From Neolentinus lepideus HHB14362 ss-1 (taxonomy: Eukaryota > Basidiomycota > Agaricomycetes > Gloeophyllales > Gloeophyllaceae): a stretch of DNA of 64,000 nt. Shown here one piece after another: positions 1 through 11,341 of the stretch. The notes beneath the pieces were generated by a model that was not told the DNA's origin, ran no database searches, and saw only the letters and a list, made by a program, of their open reading frames with translations. The translations under genes and the position numbers were made by a program. Location of the stretch: NCBI GenBank assembly GCA_001632425.1, contig KV425587.1, positions 198,354-262,353 of the forward strand. Direction: 5' to 3'. Position 1 is the stretch's first letter, and every line of letters starts with the position of its first letter.

Positions 1-234
1 TATAAGGAAAATGACTCTGTCCATGCTGAAGCATGTGAATGATGTGTAAGCAAAGTGATAGGCATGTGATAAAAGAATTTGAAATATGACTCAGCACTCC
101 ATCCCATGACCTGCTATTTTCGTAACAGCCTATGGGCGCTCGATAGAGGGGGGGATTCCTACATGCCTAGCAGTGCTATTGAGTCTCTGTAGGTCTATGT
201 AACGAAGGCCCAATTTCCTGATGTTGAAACCAGG

Positions 235-460
235 CACAGGTACATGAGGTTGTACTAGCTAAGAATATGCCAGGTAGACGCATCTAGTCAGAGCCACAAA
301 TAAATAATGCATCTGAAGGTGTCATATGCCCACGTGCTTGTGCCTAGTCACATGTACTTGAGGCTCAGCAAAGACATGTGCTCTGGCATTCAGATACATG
401 AGAGTAGAACTTGTGCTCATATCTACTTGATTCCCAAACACGCAAGTCCAGAACACAGTG
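235..460 (+). repeat. Direct repeat, copy A (pairs with 4186-4411)
   Basis: This stretch matches 4186-4411 in the same orientation over its whole length, with many C/T and G/A differences; by eye identity is roughly 80 percent. Shared blocks include the words CATCTAGTCAGAGCCAC (CGTCTAGTCAGAGCCAC in copy B) and GTGCCTAGTCACATGTACT. The two copies lie about 3.95 kb apart and bracket the SelO relic. They could be old LTRs, ends of a transposon or a dispersed repeat; no primer-binding site or polypurine tract was recognised, so the class stays open. Confidence 0.7.
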
Positions 461-3057
461 TTTGAACTTTTTGATTTCCGAAAATCCCTGGCTACAACTG
501 AGGGTTCTTTTCCAGCAGGAGGCACATATGTAAGCAGGCAGCTCCCACGGTACACTGGAGGCCTTGGCTGTGCAGTGGACAAAATCTGCTAGGAAAAAAA
601 AATGTCTTTTGTCATCATGGCATATGAATATACAGCAGTACACATTACAATACAAGCTGCAGGGGTAAAATGAAGTTACAGCAGATTATATCACCAAAAC
701 ATGCTTGGAGGAGGGGCAGTCGGGAGTTACCAGGAGGGCTGCCAGTTACCAGAAGTGGCCTCAGCCCAGCCTCCTAGCTGCACCACAGGATTTTTGATTT
801 TTCGAAAATTCAAAAGTTGAAAACAGCACACATCATCATTTTCCAGAAGCACTGTACTGTTGTGGATCAGGTAGTTGGACACACTGCCTACTCAGACAGT
901 GGGCTTTTGCTTGCTCTTTAGTTAATATTAGACTGCAATTTATATATCATTTGAAAGCCATAGTTCGAGTGAACACTTCTGCCAAGTTTTACGAGGAAAC
1001 ACTGAAAACTGACCAAGTTATCATCAGTGTCACAGTCGGGGTTCTCTGTTTTTGATGTTTCACATTCCACACACCACTGCCTTCGACAGTCCTCTCATTC
1101 TTGCCATCCACCATGGCATTGTGCTGTCTCCGAGTACACTCTATTCAATTCTACATGATCTTGGCTCTCATATGAGACTCTGAACAACAAAATTGATCTC
1201 CATTTATCGCTGTTATGAGGCTGACAAGATGGCCACTTGTGAAATGTCAGTCAACTGGACCTCCCTGACTTCAAAGCCTCTTATTGTGTCCTCTCTGACT
1301 GCTGGCCTGAAGAAGCTAGGTGAGTGGTTTGAGATATAGTGAAGGTACTCAAAGGTATTTTTTCATTAATTTTGTCAGTGCAGTGGGGGATTGGGGATGT
1401 GGGTCAAGGTACATCTGCAGCAGAAGTGGAGGGGTGAAAAACTAAAAGGAAGATGTTGATGTCAGTTGGGGATTGGCTCATTTGGGCTGTGTGTATCATC
1501 TATCTATCTGACCTAAATGATGAAGTCTGAGTAGCATTAGGATGAGAGTAGCTGTGTCCTGCAGCAGATACAACCTGAATGTTCCTCAGCTTGCATGATA
1601 TTGGGGTTTGGGCACAATTTGTATCCTCTGTTTATGCTCTCATTCATCCCTCAAATGTACTGAACCATAGTCCAGCATATTAGGGGACATGGTATGCAAA
1701 GTCTAAGGCTGGGTTGGGATGCAGAAACAGGTGCTATATATGCTGTCCGAGTACATAGTCCTCTGCCCCAAAGGCTATGATGAAAATAGAATATTTCTAC
1801 ACTCAGCTGTATTGTACACAAAAATACAGAGCTACTTGGGAATGATAGACACAATGTATGCTGACATTTTGCAGGTGGAATAGACCTGATACAAGGGATA
1901 TAGCAGGTAGGGCAAGGCATACAGTGTAGGGTGTCGGACTACTAGGTCTCCAACAGTAACTTTGACACTTACTATTAGTTACAGGTACTCAAACCTTAAA
2001 TTCACGTAGTATTAGATTTGTAAATACCTGTACCTACACAGTAAACTCAAAGCTTCATTCATGTTTGTCTGCAATGCATATGCCAAGTTCCAGTACCTGA
2101 GTCTACATGCTCTACCCAAACATTGAATACTCATGCCTAGTCCAAGATATAAATAACCACAGAAACTTTTATATACACATTATTCATATCATTAGTAAAT
2201 ACATATCAAACAATATACTATTAATTAATAAAACAGTGAGCCTGAGCACAATCTGGGACCGCATCCATTGCGTCATATGAGAGGGTCAATACACACCTCT
2301 CAGCACTGATGAAGGTGGTCTAGGAATGGCATAAAAGCCCTCATGATATACTAATAATATCCTCAGCAATTGATCAGAAATATGAGAAGAACACATACAA
2401 TCACTAGTAAGGCCACGAGCGTGGCAGACTTGTATTTGTCAGCTGTGAAAGAACCCCTCACAAGTTCACCCATGCACACCAGGAGATACCCAGCCCATAG
2501 CGGTGACTCGAACTAAGGCAGATGGTTAACTAAGGCAACTATATGCACATCAATAAGGGTGGGGTGGCGGGAAGGCTACCTCCAGGATCAGAGCTAGAAT
2601 TTGGACTCATCATTATCTTCCAGTGGGAGTGTGGAACTCTCTTCTTGATCAGCATCCTCAGCGGGAGTCTAGGGGCACACATATACTGAGTCAGGCTCTT
2701 CGAGAAAGATGTCAGAAAAAGGAGACAAGACCTTTTGCTCACTCAAGTTTTGGCGGGGGCTGGAAAGTGGATCAAAGATGTATGCACTGGTGTTGGCTGC
2801 AGCTTGCTGTTTGGAATGCAAATATTGGTTTGGGTCATGAGAATACTGTGTGCCGGATTAGTGAAGATAGGATAAATTTGTAATCAATACTGATAGCCTT
2901 GCAAAAAGATGCAGAACTCATGTCTTCTGAAATGTGAGTGCTCGGGTCTCATCTCGTGGTCTCCATCCAAGTCAGGAGGACCATTGGAGAGTCATGGTTC
3001 AGAGCAGCGAGTTGTGTTGGAATGAGATGGGGTAGAACAGCACCTGGATGTTGCTGC
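461..3057. other. AT-rich stretch without a recognisable gene
   Basis: Open frames on both strands are short and resemble no family I know. CpG is strikingly rare and TpG/CpA common, as expected for DNA decayed by deamination of methylated cytosine. Part of 2540-3057 could hold further decayed exons of the neighbouring SelO relic, since that gene should continue in this direction, but I could not match any of it to the C-terminal half of the family. Confidence 0.5.
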
Positions 3058-3945
3058 TCAGTTGTACTTGAAGAATGATTCAAGTGTGTGTCTGCAAAAA
3101 TGATGACAGGGGTGAGTCTTGAGCTGTATGATCCAGAAGGACAGAAATGATTCTCTCACCTTCCTGTCACCTAGCTTCCATAGAGTGTCAAAGTCAGCAT
3201 TCTGCTGCCTGCTGCTGATGAAAAACATTCCAGTGGGACGGTTGAAAGCTGAAATGGATGAAGGAGGGGGTGACACCGGTAAGCACACAGGCTGGTTTCA
3301 TGTGTTCACATGTAACCAGGATGACAGGAAGGGAAATAAGGGAAATGGAATGTGTTGTAGGCATGCTGAGGGTGTACATGGCTGTATTGAACAAATCACA
3401 GTAAGGGGAGAAAAAGCAGCATGAGGGGGAGGAACAAGACTTGCCTTTGGCACAGAGAAACTCGTGTATAGAGGAGTGCAAGATGGCAAGAGAAGGACTC
3501 TGTGCTGGAGCAAACATAGTTCGGCCTGCACCCTTGAGCTGAAGCTCATAGGTGGTGTTGGGCTCAGATGGATAGGGGGTCACCACTGGTGTTTGGTCAA
3601 GAGTATTGGGAACTGAGAGACGGGAGGGTGCTCACAAATTGAAACCATGCATCCATCTCCTAGCTGTCCCGCCCATATGCTGAACTGGTGTCCACTCCCT
3701 CCCCTGATGTCAGCACCACATACCCCACCAATACATCAACAAGCTCTGTCCATACGAGCTTGTCTTCCTCCAAGGATTCGGGTATATCTTCATCTTTGAG
3801 TGAATGGGCATCCCTAAAATTGAGAATGTCTTGCCAACATGCAGGTTAGGAGAACAGTCACAGATACTGGTTTCAGCCAGCCCAATTAGCTCATGATTGG
3901 TGTCCCTGTAGAACTTCCTCAGTGCAGTAGAGGCTGGTTGCTGGT
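3058..3945 (-). pseudogene. selO: Decayed fragment of a SelO/YdiU (UPF0061) protein adenylyltransferase
   Basis: Read on the minus strand, consecutive pieces match the N-terminal half of SelO, a pseudokinase-fold mitochondrial enzyme that AMPylates proteins. In order these are HELIGLAET (about 3895), GHQFSIWAGQLGDG (about 3690-3650), YELQLKGAGRT (about 3550), HSSIHEFLCAK (about 3480-3445), MPTTHSISL (about 3370), ACVLTGVTPSFIHF (about 3300-3250) and, after a frameshift near 3245, NRPTGMFF and DTLWKLGDRK. Between CAK and AMYTL an intron survives with a GC donor (GCAAGT) and an AG acceptor. Arg-to-His and Arg-to-Cys changes (for example the Arg of GDGR read as Cys) fit CpG decay. The C-terminal half, with the rest of the catalytic fold, is missing. 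The family identity rests on remembered motifs and seems firm; function is certainly lost. Confidence 0.75.
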
Positions 3946-3959
3946 GGTAGAAAGTGGGG

Positions 3960-4041
3960 GTGAGGGATGGAGAGACAGAGACATCAATGAGGGAGAGAGA
4001 GAGGGACATTGATGAGGGGCAGAGAGAGAGGGATGTCGATG
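3960..4041. repeat. GA-rich low-complexity tract
   Basis: An imperfect repeat of GAGAGAGAGAGGGA and GACATTGATGA-type units occurs at least twice. It abuts the 5' end of the SelO relic, and the SLSLSLID-type frame seen there is only its translation. Confidence 0.7.
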
Positions 4042-4185
4042 CCAGGATGAATGGAGTCTGACTTATTAAAACTCAGCCAGAGTTGGACTTAACAGTTTTC
4101 GAGAGGCTCAGTACTTGGAGTTGAACTTAATGGTTCTGAAGATAGATCATCAAACAAAGTCAATAGTAATGTTTTTGTAACTGGG

Positions 4186-4411
4186 AACAGGTACACGAGG
4201 TTATAGCAGCTAAGATTAGACTGGGTAGATGCGTCTAGTCAGAGCCACGGATAAATAATGTGTCTGAAGGTGTGCTATTCCCCCATGCTCGTGCCTAGTC
4301 ACATGTACTCGAGGCTCGGCAATGAGATGTGCTCTGACATTCAAATACGTGTGAGTACAACATGTGCTCATATCTACTTGACCTCCAAACAGATGGGTCC
4401 AGAATGCAGTG
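4186..4411 (+). repeat. Direct repeat, copy B (pairs with 235-460)
   Basis: This is the second copy of the repeat described at 235-460, in the same orientation. It keeps CpG in several places where copy A has TpG or CpA, so it appears slightly less decayed. The Plavaka transposase relic begins about 25 bases after it. Confidence 0.7.
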
Positions 4412-4435
4412 CAGCTCGAGGACTCATTATGATGA

Positions 4436-5062
4436 TTTCATGATGCTAAGAGTATCTTCATCAACCTTAGCATTTGGATGGACTTCAATCTACCAAAACT
4501 CCATGCACTTCTGCATTACCTGATATCAATCAAGTACTTCAGCACTACTGATAACTACAATATGGAGTATACGCAACGGCTGCATATTGACTTGGCCAAG
4601 AATTCATACTGCGCTACCAATCACAAGGACAAATACCCTCAAATGACAAAATGGTTATCACGTCATGAGAAAGTCTTGCAACATGACAAGTATGTCTGCT
4701 GGTGATTAGCAGGCTGCCCTGAACTTGTGTCGTCATGGCGCAAAGAGGAGGTACAACGTCCTCATCTGGTAATGACCCAGCATCCAACTCAGAAAGCAGT
4801 GCCACTGTCAACTGCTAAGGAGGAGTATGGCACTCAGTATTTTGAGGCTGCATTGGCTTGCTTCATAGCATAGTACCATCAACCACATTTGACTCCAGCT
4901 CAAGTCAAGAGGGCAGCACAAAATATATATGTCCCTTTCCAGTCCCTATCGGTTTACCACAAGATCAAGTTTTGGAATCAAGATCCATTTGGACGTGACT
5001 TGAGTTTGGCGACATCGGATGCAGTTCACACCAGATGTGATGCTAGCATGAGAAGGCAGTAA
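4436..5062 (+). pseudogene. C-terminal part of a Plavaka-type transposase, two in-frame stops
   Basis: A single reading frame from 4436 to the TAA at 5060 carries the typical C-terminal signature of Plavaka transposases, a CACTA-related group common in Agaricomycetes. It contains NLPKLHALLHY, TTDNYNMEYTQRLHID, NHKDKYPQMTKWLSRHE (about 4490-4665), then QRPHLVMTQHPT, YFEAALACFI, VPFQSLSVYHKIKFWNQD and ATSDAVHTR (to about 5035). The frame is interrupted by TGA near 4703 and TAG near 4871, and the catalytic N-terminal part is absent, so the copy is dead. The frame is otherwise intact across more than 200 codons, meaning decay is by substitution rather than by indels. It lies in CpG-depleted DNA. 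Confidence 0.85.
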
Positions 5063-7466
5063 TGGCACATGGAAACTCAGCCCAGAAAGACAGTTTTAAA
5101 GACAGTAAATTCTGAGAGAGCCAAAAGTTAGTTACAAATGCACCAGATACTGTAGTATTAATGTATTACACCCCCATTATAATAGCAGTGTGTTATGCGT
5201 TACACAGTATAGTATTGGGGGTAATGCATTACGCACCTCTGGTGCCCTGGAAAGGCTCCTACAAGCCGGGCTGGGTTTGAATTGGCCTGCCCGGCACCCA
5301 GACATTAATGACCCAATCGGGTTTGCATGTCTAGTGTGGGAAGGAGGCTTCTATATTGGTTTGAGAGGGCCTGCAACCTTGTTTCTGACCCAGAAAAATC
5401 CGGAAAAATCATGAAAAATCAGAATATATTCCTGGACCCATTTGGGACCCCTCCAGTACTAAAAATAGATTGATATATATATAGAATGCTGCAGAATGGG
5501 ATTCAGCTGCCCATATAAATTCGCAAAAAATGCCTAAAAATGCGGAAAAAATCAGGGTAGCTCCTGGGACCTGATGGGGTCAGATGGTATCATGATATTA
5601 TGTAATCACCTACCTGATATGAACAATATTTGATGTTATACACCTCTAGAGCCCATTTTTCAGCCTCTTTCTGCTAGTGTGGTCCATTTCTCTACCTAAA
5701 TGAGATTTCTCAGGGCTTTACCACCTCAGCCATTAGAGCTATAGATATGGGACTTGCCCCATCCATTTATATCAGTTACCAGCTATCTATTGGTACCCAA
5801 AACTATCCAAAACATTTTTTCACACACCACATTTAAATCACTTTTTTGTGTTTTCCCACACTAATACCCACCCCCACAATCTGCCTTTTTGGGAATGGGG
5901 TCACCCAATATAGGGCTACAGGTTTGCTTAAGACACCGAAAGATTCTGATGAGCGGGTGGCTACTTACCACTTTTGGGTAGTACCCCTCCTGCAGCCTCT
6001 CCCCAGCTACTGCTGATATGCACAGACACACAATGAAACCCGCGGAAATGAGACCTAAAGCTAGACACAACCACAAAGCAAACACCAAACCTTTGGTGTC
6101 AGATGGCTGTGAGGCCTAGGGTAATGAAGGGTAATAATAGTTCAGAGGGGATGGGTGTAGGTGAGATGTATAGTTGGGGCTAAAGGGAGTTTGGTGCCAA
6201 GTCGCTATTCGGTGGCAGTCTGATGATAGAGAGCAGCATTATGTGCTATGTAGCGCTCTGCGCACAGTGCTGTGTAGGTGCTATATGGTACTTCTCCTGC
6301 TTGGTGCTGTATGGTCTTCAGTGCTCTATAGTGGAGCGCTACTTGTGGTCACTACTTCTAACTTGGATGTATATAGACTCTGGTTAGTATGACGCTACAG
6401 TGCATGAGGCTGCCTAAGAGAGAGGGACTTGTAAGGGATTTGCTTACGATCAGCGATGCTATGCTGGCTTGCTCTGTCGCTATCTCTGGGTGAAGTCGGA
6501 GGTACACAAGAGTACCTAAACATGAGTCACAAGACAGACTTAGAAGAAAACTCTGATGCGAGACTGAAATCTGAAGAGTGTGGTGAAGATAACTTGTTGT
6601 ACAAAACAGTAGAGTAATGTCTTAAATACAAGAGAGCGACTGCTCTATGTCCAATCCTATCTACCTACTACCGCGAGTTGTGCCTCTGCTCAGCCTCACA
6701 TCCATATGACTTGTACTGCCTTGCTCCTATCCTGCATGCAATCCTCGACCAGTACCCCTCGCGACCAACTCTAGCACACGTGCTGCTCAGCAGACAGGAG
6801 CCAGTCGGGTGTGTCTTGACTTTGCGTTAGAGTGCACCTCCTTGATGATCCATTGGCAGGCTATGCTGTTGAGGCTAGTGCGATCTTGCCAAAAGAGGGA
6901 TAAAGGGCAGGGCTGCTATATTGTGCAGCAGTGTCATGATAGCCGTAGTCACACCATGTGTCAATGCACACTGCATGCATAAGGAAAGTCATGCCAATAG
7001 AACTAGCACTGATCCAAAGCAATGGCAGGCTGTACACCATATAGAAAGGCACCCTGAGACACCACCTCAGTTCAGACCACAGTTACAACGTCAGGCGATG
7101 CATGCCGAGATGCTGATGACTCGACTGAATGACATTCAGCCAACTGAGCTACCAAGGAGCCATCCTAAGTGCACTGAGGAGCTGAGAGCCTTGTTGCTGG
7201 GGCATAGGGTCACTAGTGTGCAGAGTACTGACAGTGCGCTATTGAGTTGCTAAGTCACCATTCCCACGAAGTGCACGGAATCACCCTAAATCGCATTTTC
7301 TGGGGTCAGAAGCCAATGGGGCCTATCAACGTGTCTAATTATTACCACGCTCTGACCAAAAGTGCAAGCCACTACTAGCCATGGGAGAATTTGCTGATGG
7401 ATTAGATGTGAACATGTGACCTACTCACACCCTCGACAAGTCAATTAGTGGAACATTCAAACAGCC
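5063..7466. other. AT-rich transposon-like DNA, no supported gene
   Basis: Short open frames only, including one of 110 codons at 6921-7253 that resembles nothing known to me. Around 5157-5236 there is a weak inverted similarity (ATGTATTACACCCCCA against GTAATGCATTACCCCCA in reverse), which may be a TIR remnant. CpG is scarce throughout. Confidence 0.4.
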
Positions 7467-8009
7467 ATGTCTAATTGTAGGACTTCTGGCTGCTCTCACT
7501 TTGACTATATGAGTAGGCTCATTTTGATACAGAACTACCTAAGTCCGAGCTCCATTGTCCCCAAACTTCAAAGTCCGATTCAGCAGGGCTCAGCCTCAAA
7601 TGAATTGCCCAAGCATTCCCATTCCTTGTCTACCTCCAACCACTACCATCTTGACCCAAAGCAGCCACCAGGCGATGCTGTCCATGCTTGTGCTGTAGGG
7701 TGCAATGATGAGTGCCACGCAGTGGCAGCACAAGAAGGGGCAAATCAAGGGGCCCCGGATGGCCTGAGCATCCACCAGGAATGTTTTAGGAAGCACATGG
7801 GCACAAGGACTGCCCCGTCGACATCCAAGCAGTCTGATGAGAGTACAACAACAGACAACAGCAATCGGGCAAGGATGGGTAAGTTTGTGCACCTTGGCAA
7901 TGTGGATGAGGTCATTGTCAACCATGAGTGGGTGAGCGGCACATTTGTGATGTATTTGGAGGGCATGGAAGGGACACGGAGAAGAGTGCTGTGCTTGGAC
8001 AGGGAATGA
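7467..8009 (+). CDS. Unrecognised 180-codon open frame, doubtful
   Basis: This is the longest uninterrupted frame in the AT-rich left arm. The predicted product is rich in Ser, His and Gln in the first half and has a VHLGNVDEVIVNHEWVSGTF stretch near the C-terminus. I do not recognise the family. It sits among decayed transposon fragments, so it may be one exon of a transposon-encoded protein or a chance frame. A GT dinucleotide follows shortly after the stop, but no partner exon was found. No start context or upstream promoter supports it. Confidence 0.2.
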   Translation: MSNCRTSGCSHFDYMSRLILIQNYLSPSSIVPKLQSPIQQGSASNELPKHSHSLSTSNHYHLDPKQPPGDAVHACAVGCNDECHAVAAQEGANQGAPDGLSIHQECFRKHMGTRTAPSTSKQSDESTTTDNSNRARMGKFVHLGNVDEVIVNHEWVSGTFVMYLEGMEGTRRRVLCLDRE

Positions 8010-9381
8010 GTCTCAATATGAGGTGAGTTCTCGACTACATGCATGTGGAACTAGTGCTTACCCAAGTGCATTCAGATTTGTGTTGATGCTAATGGAGGAA
8101 TATGGGTAATAGCCTGGATACCAGGCTGGCAAGGGATGTCAGTTGGATCAGTGCTATCCGAGGGTAAGTACTTGATTATATGTGCATGGATTTAAGACTC
8201 ACCGTGCGATGAATCCTATGCTCAACATATGGGTTGGTCCATCTCAACTGCTAGGTGCATACTGCAGCCTGCCAGCATATACAGTCACACAATGACTGCT
8301 CCAGCTGTTTGACTGATTCTGTCATTTTGACCACACATAACTCACCTCCTGCCATACAGCAAGGCATTTTGGATCCCAGGCATCATTGCAATAGTATGTC
8401 CACTTGTGCATATGCAGCACCTCAGATGATTGACTGGTGCACCCTCACTCAGGGTGTCAATATTCTGATGATCTTGTTCATGCCTGTATCCATGTTATGA
8501 TGAGGGTATGCAGTTCCGTTGCTCTGATCCCATCTCATAATAATGTATAGACCATAGCTGGCATTGAGTGACTGGCATTGTATTTTATTATATGCATATG
8601 ATTATATTTCAGGCTGTATATGAATATAATGCAGAGGGTGACATCTGATTTGTTAGCTTATTTTAGTTCTTAGCTAGGCACAACTGTTCTGATGGTGTGC
8701 AGTGTAGCCAGGCATGGCTACTCGAGCACAGTGAATATAACCTAGGCAGAACTGTTGGAAGACAGAATGGGCATGATATGATGATGGCAAACAGTCTTGG
8801 GCACCTGTAAGTCTCATAACTACTCAAAGTGGTATGCTAAGTCCTATTACAGCTGCAAATAGGTGAGTATGGTATTATCTACATACAACTGTTCAAAGTG
8901 CAACTATGTGTACCCTGAACACAGTGGTCAAGTGAGTTCAGTCTGCTTTATGGCACATTTTTTCAGGATCTGGTGCAGTGTGACAAAATTTGCAATTTTG
9001 GTACAATTACAGGTACAGGAACTACATTCTGAGTGGAGTATTCAGTGTATCAGAACCGATAAGAGCAGTGCAGGTGTGTGATCCCTGATCTTATCAAACA
9101 GGCTGATAATGTGGTGCATAGCACCACAAAGCAGAGAGAAATCTATGGCTCCAAAGAGTGAAAAACCACTTTCTTGAGGGAGTTTTCAGTCATCTAAAGC
9201 CACTGGTGAGATGACCATTGCTGCTAATTAATTTGGGGGCTTTTCTGAGGTGTATCTGCTGCAGATAGACCAGTCTCTCCCCCTCCTTCTCCCCTCCCTT
9301 CAATTTAATTATTTAATTAAATTTAATTTTGCGAAAGTCCACACCTATAGTATATAAGCCATCAAGAATTGTCTAGGATAC
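8010..9381. other. No recognisable gene
   Basis: AT-rich sequence with short frames. A CT-rich run at about 9265-9300 followed by repeated TTTAATT words near 9305-9330 precedes the transposon relic at 9382. No motif matched a known family. Confidence 0.4.
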
Positions 9382-9726
9382 CGTGTCACTCAGTTCTGGC
9401 GAGTGTTCAGTCTACCTTCCTGAGCGGTGGCTCCCCTATTCCGCATCCCTCCTCTGAAGCACCTGGCCTATGTGGAGTGGTTCTTGTCTTTCCCTTCAAG
9501 GCCTAATCAGACGAATGGCATGTATAAGGTGACCAGGTCAATACAAAATGGTGAGAGACTAGCAAGTATTGTTGCTGTTTCTCAGATCTGCCACAGTGTC
9601 CATCTCTTCCCCAAGTTCAGTCCAGTCATCCCATGGGAGTGGAGCAGCAGTACTGTGCTCAATGATGCTCTGGTGTTTTTTCTGAATCCTTTCTTAGACC
9701 AGCATACTTTCATTTTGTTGGCATGA
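9382..9726 (+). pseudogene. Relic of a transposon-encoded C-terminal domain
   Basis: One frame reads RVTQFWRVFSLPS, a TGA stop, then AVAPLFRIPPLKHLAYVEWF and, further on, NGMYKVTRSIQNGERLASIV, HSVHLFPKF and SSTVLNDALVFFLNPFLDQH before a normal stop at 9726. Frames with the pattern LAYVEWF, MYKV.R, SIV, R/HSVHLFPKF and VNPF.D.H recur at the C-terminal end of large transposon proteins in Agaricomycetes, often near Plavaka-type transposases. I rely on memory of that pattern, so the exact family is uncertain. The internal TGA is what a CGA codon becomes after CpG decay. It lies 4.3 kb from the Plavaka relic and may come from the same or another element. Confidence 0.5.
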
Positions 9727-9944
9727 TGCGGCCAATGTTAATACTGAATAATAGTGATAATATGTAATAAATATAATACCTATGTAGCTTATTATCACAA
9801 ATCACAGAAGTTTATATGATATTACTTGACACTAGCAAGATTATCTGGACTACATAAAATCTATCATGAACTTGGGCAAGAGGGCTGCTGCTCTGCATGG
9901 CATGGGTACAAGTCCTGAGGTCACTTGTTACATTTTCATATTAA

Positions 9945-10064
9945 TTGTCCGAAACTTTTGTACTTCATTATAATTTAAAAATGGTCTAAGATGGATTTTT
10001 AATTCATTTTTATCTTACTTTAATCGATTTTTTGATTATGATGGGGTATGGAAATTTCTGACAA
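9945..10064. mobile_element. 120-bp MITE with about 30-bp TIRs
   Basis: The left end TTGTCCGAAACTTTTGTAC and the inverted right end (TTGTCAGAAATTTCCATAC on the other strand) match over about 30 positions ending in CATTATAAT. The interior is AT-rich and non-coding. The same terminal sequence bounds the larger element at 24733-26704, so this looks like a deletion derivative of that family. Just outside, AGTCCTGAGGT (9911-9921) and ACCTCAGGACT (10063-10073) form a further exact 11-bp inverted pair. Confidence 0.65.
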
Positions 10065-10563
10065 CCTCAGGACTCATAACAGTTACCATATACAAATAAT
10101 CACCCAAACAAATGTGCCAGCCACCCTGGGCTGTACAAATTTTTCCAATATTTCTAGCAATTTTCCAAATTTTCTGAGCAGAAATACCAGCTATTGATGA
10201 CCAATTATGCAAACAGCATGTAAAATCTCACAGGACTTCCATGCCATCTATGTCATGCTCTTGCTGGTATCCTCACTCAATGAGCCAACTAATACAGCCA
10301 GTAGACCAGTAGAAGGTAGAAAAGATATATACAACATCAATGATTACCATATTCAGAGGTGTAAACAAACAAATGGATGGGTGTCAGCCACCCTGGGTTG
10401 TACAAATTTTCGGAGAACGTATCGGGTACCTCGAAGGCAAAGAAAATGCTAAAACTACAGAAATATTCACAATGACACATATATATGGTATAAGCTTATA
10501 TTGAAAAGGAGGAAGGAAAAGGAGCAATTTGAAGATAGTGAGGAAGAGGATATCGAAAAAAGG
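10065..10563. other. Non-coding stretch with a short direct repeat
   Basis: A 29-base word beginning CAGCCACCCTGGG is present at about 10116-10145 and again at about 10381-10410, with one or two changes. Nothing else recognisable. Confidence 0.45.
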
Positions 10564-10608
10564 GACTACAAAACGAGTTTGTAGTCTCTTTGTAGTGATC
10601 ACTACAAA
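10564..10608. repeat. Two adjacent hairpins (palindromes)
   Basis: GACTACAAA (10564-10572), loop ACGAG, TTTGTAGTC (10578-10586) is followed by a perfect 20-bp palindrome, TTTGTAGTGATCACTACAAA (10589-10608). Both share the ACTACAAA word, which recurs once more near 10648. This resembles the core of a foldback or subterminal transposase-binding repeats. Confidence 0.7.
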
Positions 10609-10720
10609 TGGACTATGAATCTGGGATCCAATTTTGTGATTAGCACTACAAATATTTTGAAACACCGATTACTCAGCACGAGTTCCCACGAAGGACATCA
10701 TTCGGCAACCTGCTCATTTT

Positions 10721-11034
10721 CACAGGGAGCAAACGACCTGTCCTTTTTCAAAGTTGTGCAAAAAAAGGACACTGTGTCCTGTCACCTGTCCCGTTACCTG
10801 TCCTTTTTCTGAGACTCAAGCAACGCATCATGATTGTGTCATGGTGTGACAAGACAAGTCCCGGCTTTATCCGGGGAAGCCCGATGACCAAGCACTGTTG
10901 GGTCATAACAATATTAATTGTTGCCTGGCCTCTCGGATGATAATCTAAGGTACAAAACCACTGTGAAATGACTTATTAGAGCGTTATGGAGTAATCTAGG
11001 TGAGAATATCGAGCACCCGAATGAATTTAGGGAT
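10721..11034 (+). repeat. Left terminal inverted repeat, 314 bp
   Basis: Pairs with 12402-12715 in inverted orientation, ending inside at GAATTTAGGGAT (left) and GAATTTGGGGAT (right, reversed). It contains repeated GGACAG/CTGTCC words (CCTGTCCTTTTT at two places), which may be transposase-binding sites. Confidence 0.85.
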
Positions 11035-11341
11035 CCATGTATTTACGGCACAAATTCTGTTGTCACATTAATCAGTATTGGAATGCTTGACCGTGAACTG
11101 ACTCTCGTGCTACAGCGATATTGGCTGCAGGTGCTGGCTTCTCTCCGTGTACTTCAGTGACTGTGGCGGGGTTGGACCAAACGTGCATGGCAGATCTATA
11201 GACTGGATTGTCGATCTTTAGCTTTATTATGAACAAGGAGTCAGACGTGTGGTGTATGCCAGACCTTCCGGTAAGTACTTGAATTACTCAAGCGCTGCGG
11301 TTCTCCGCTAACTTAATCTATTAATTCCTTGTGATTGTGAC

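Noticed and set aside
235..4411. LTR retrotransposon with the direct repeats as LTRs
   Set aside because: No TG...CA ends, primer-binding site, reverse transcriptase or integrase was recognised between them, so only direct repeats are claimed.
5157..5236. Inverted similarity with ATTACACCCCCA
   Set aside because: Arms are imperfect and short with an indel; too weak to call an element end.
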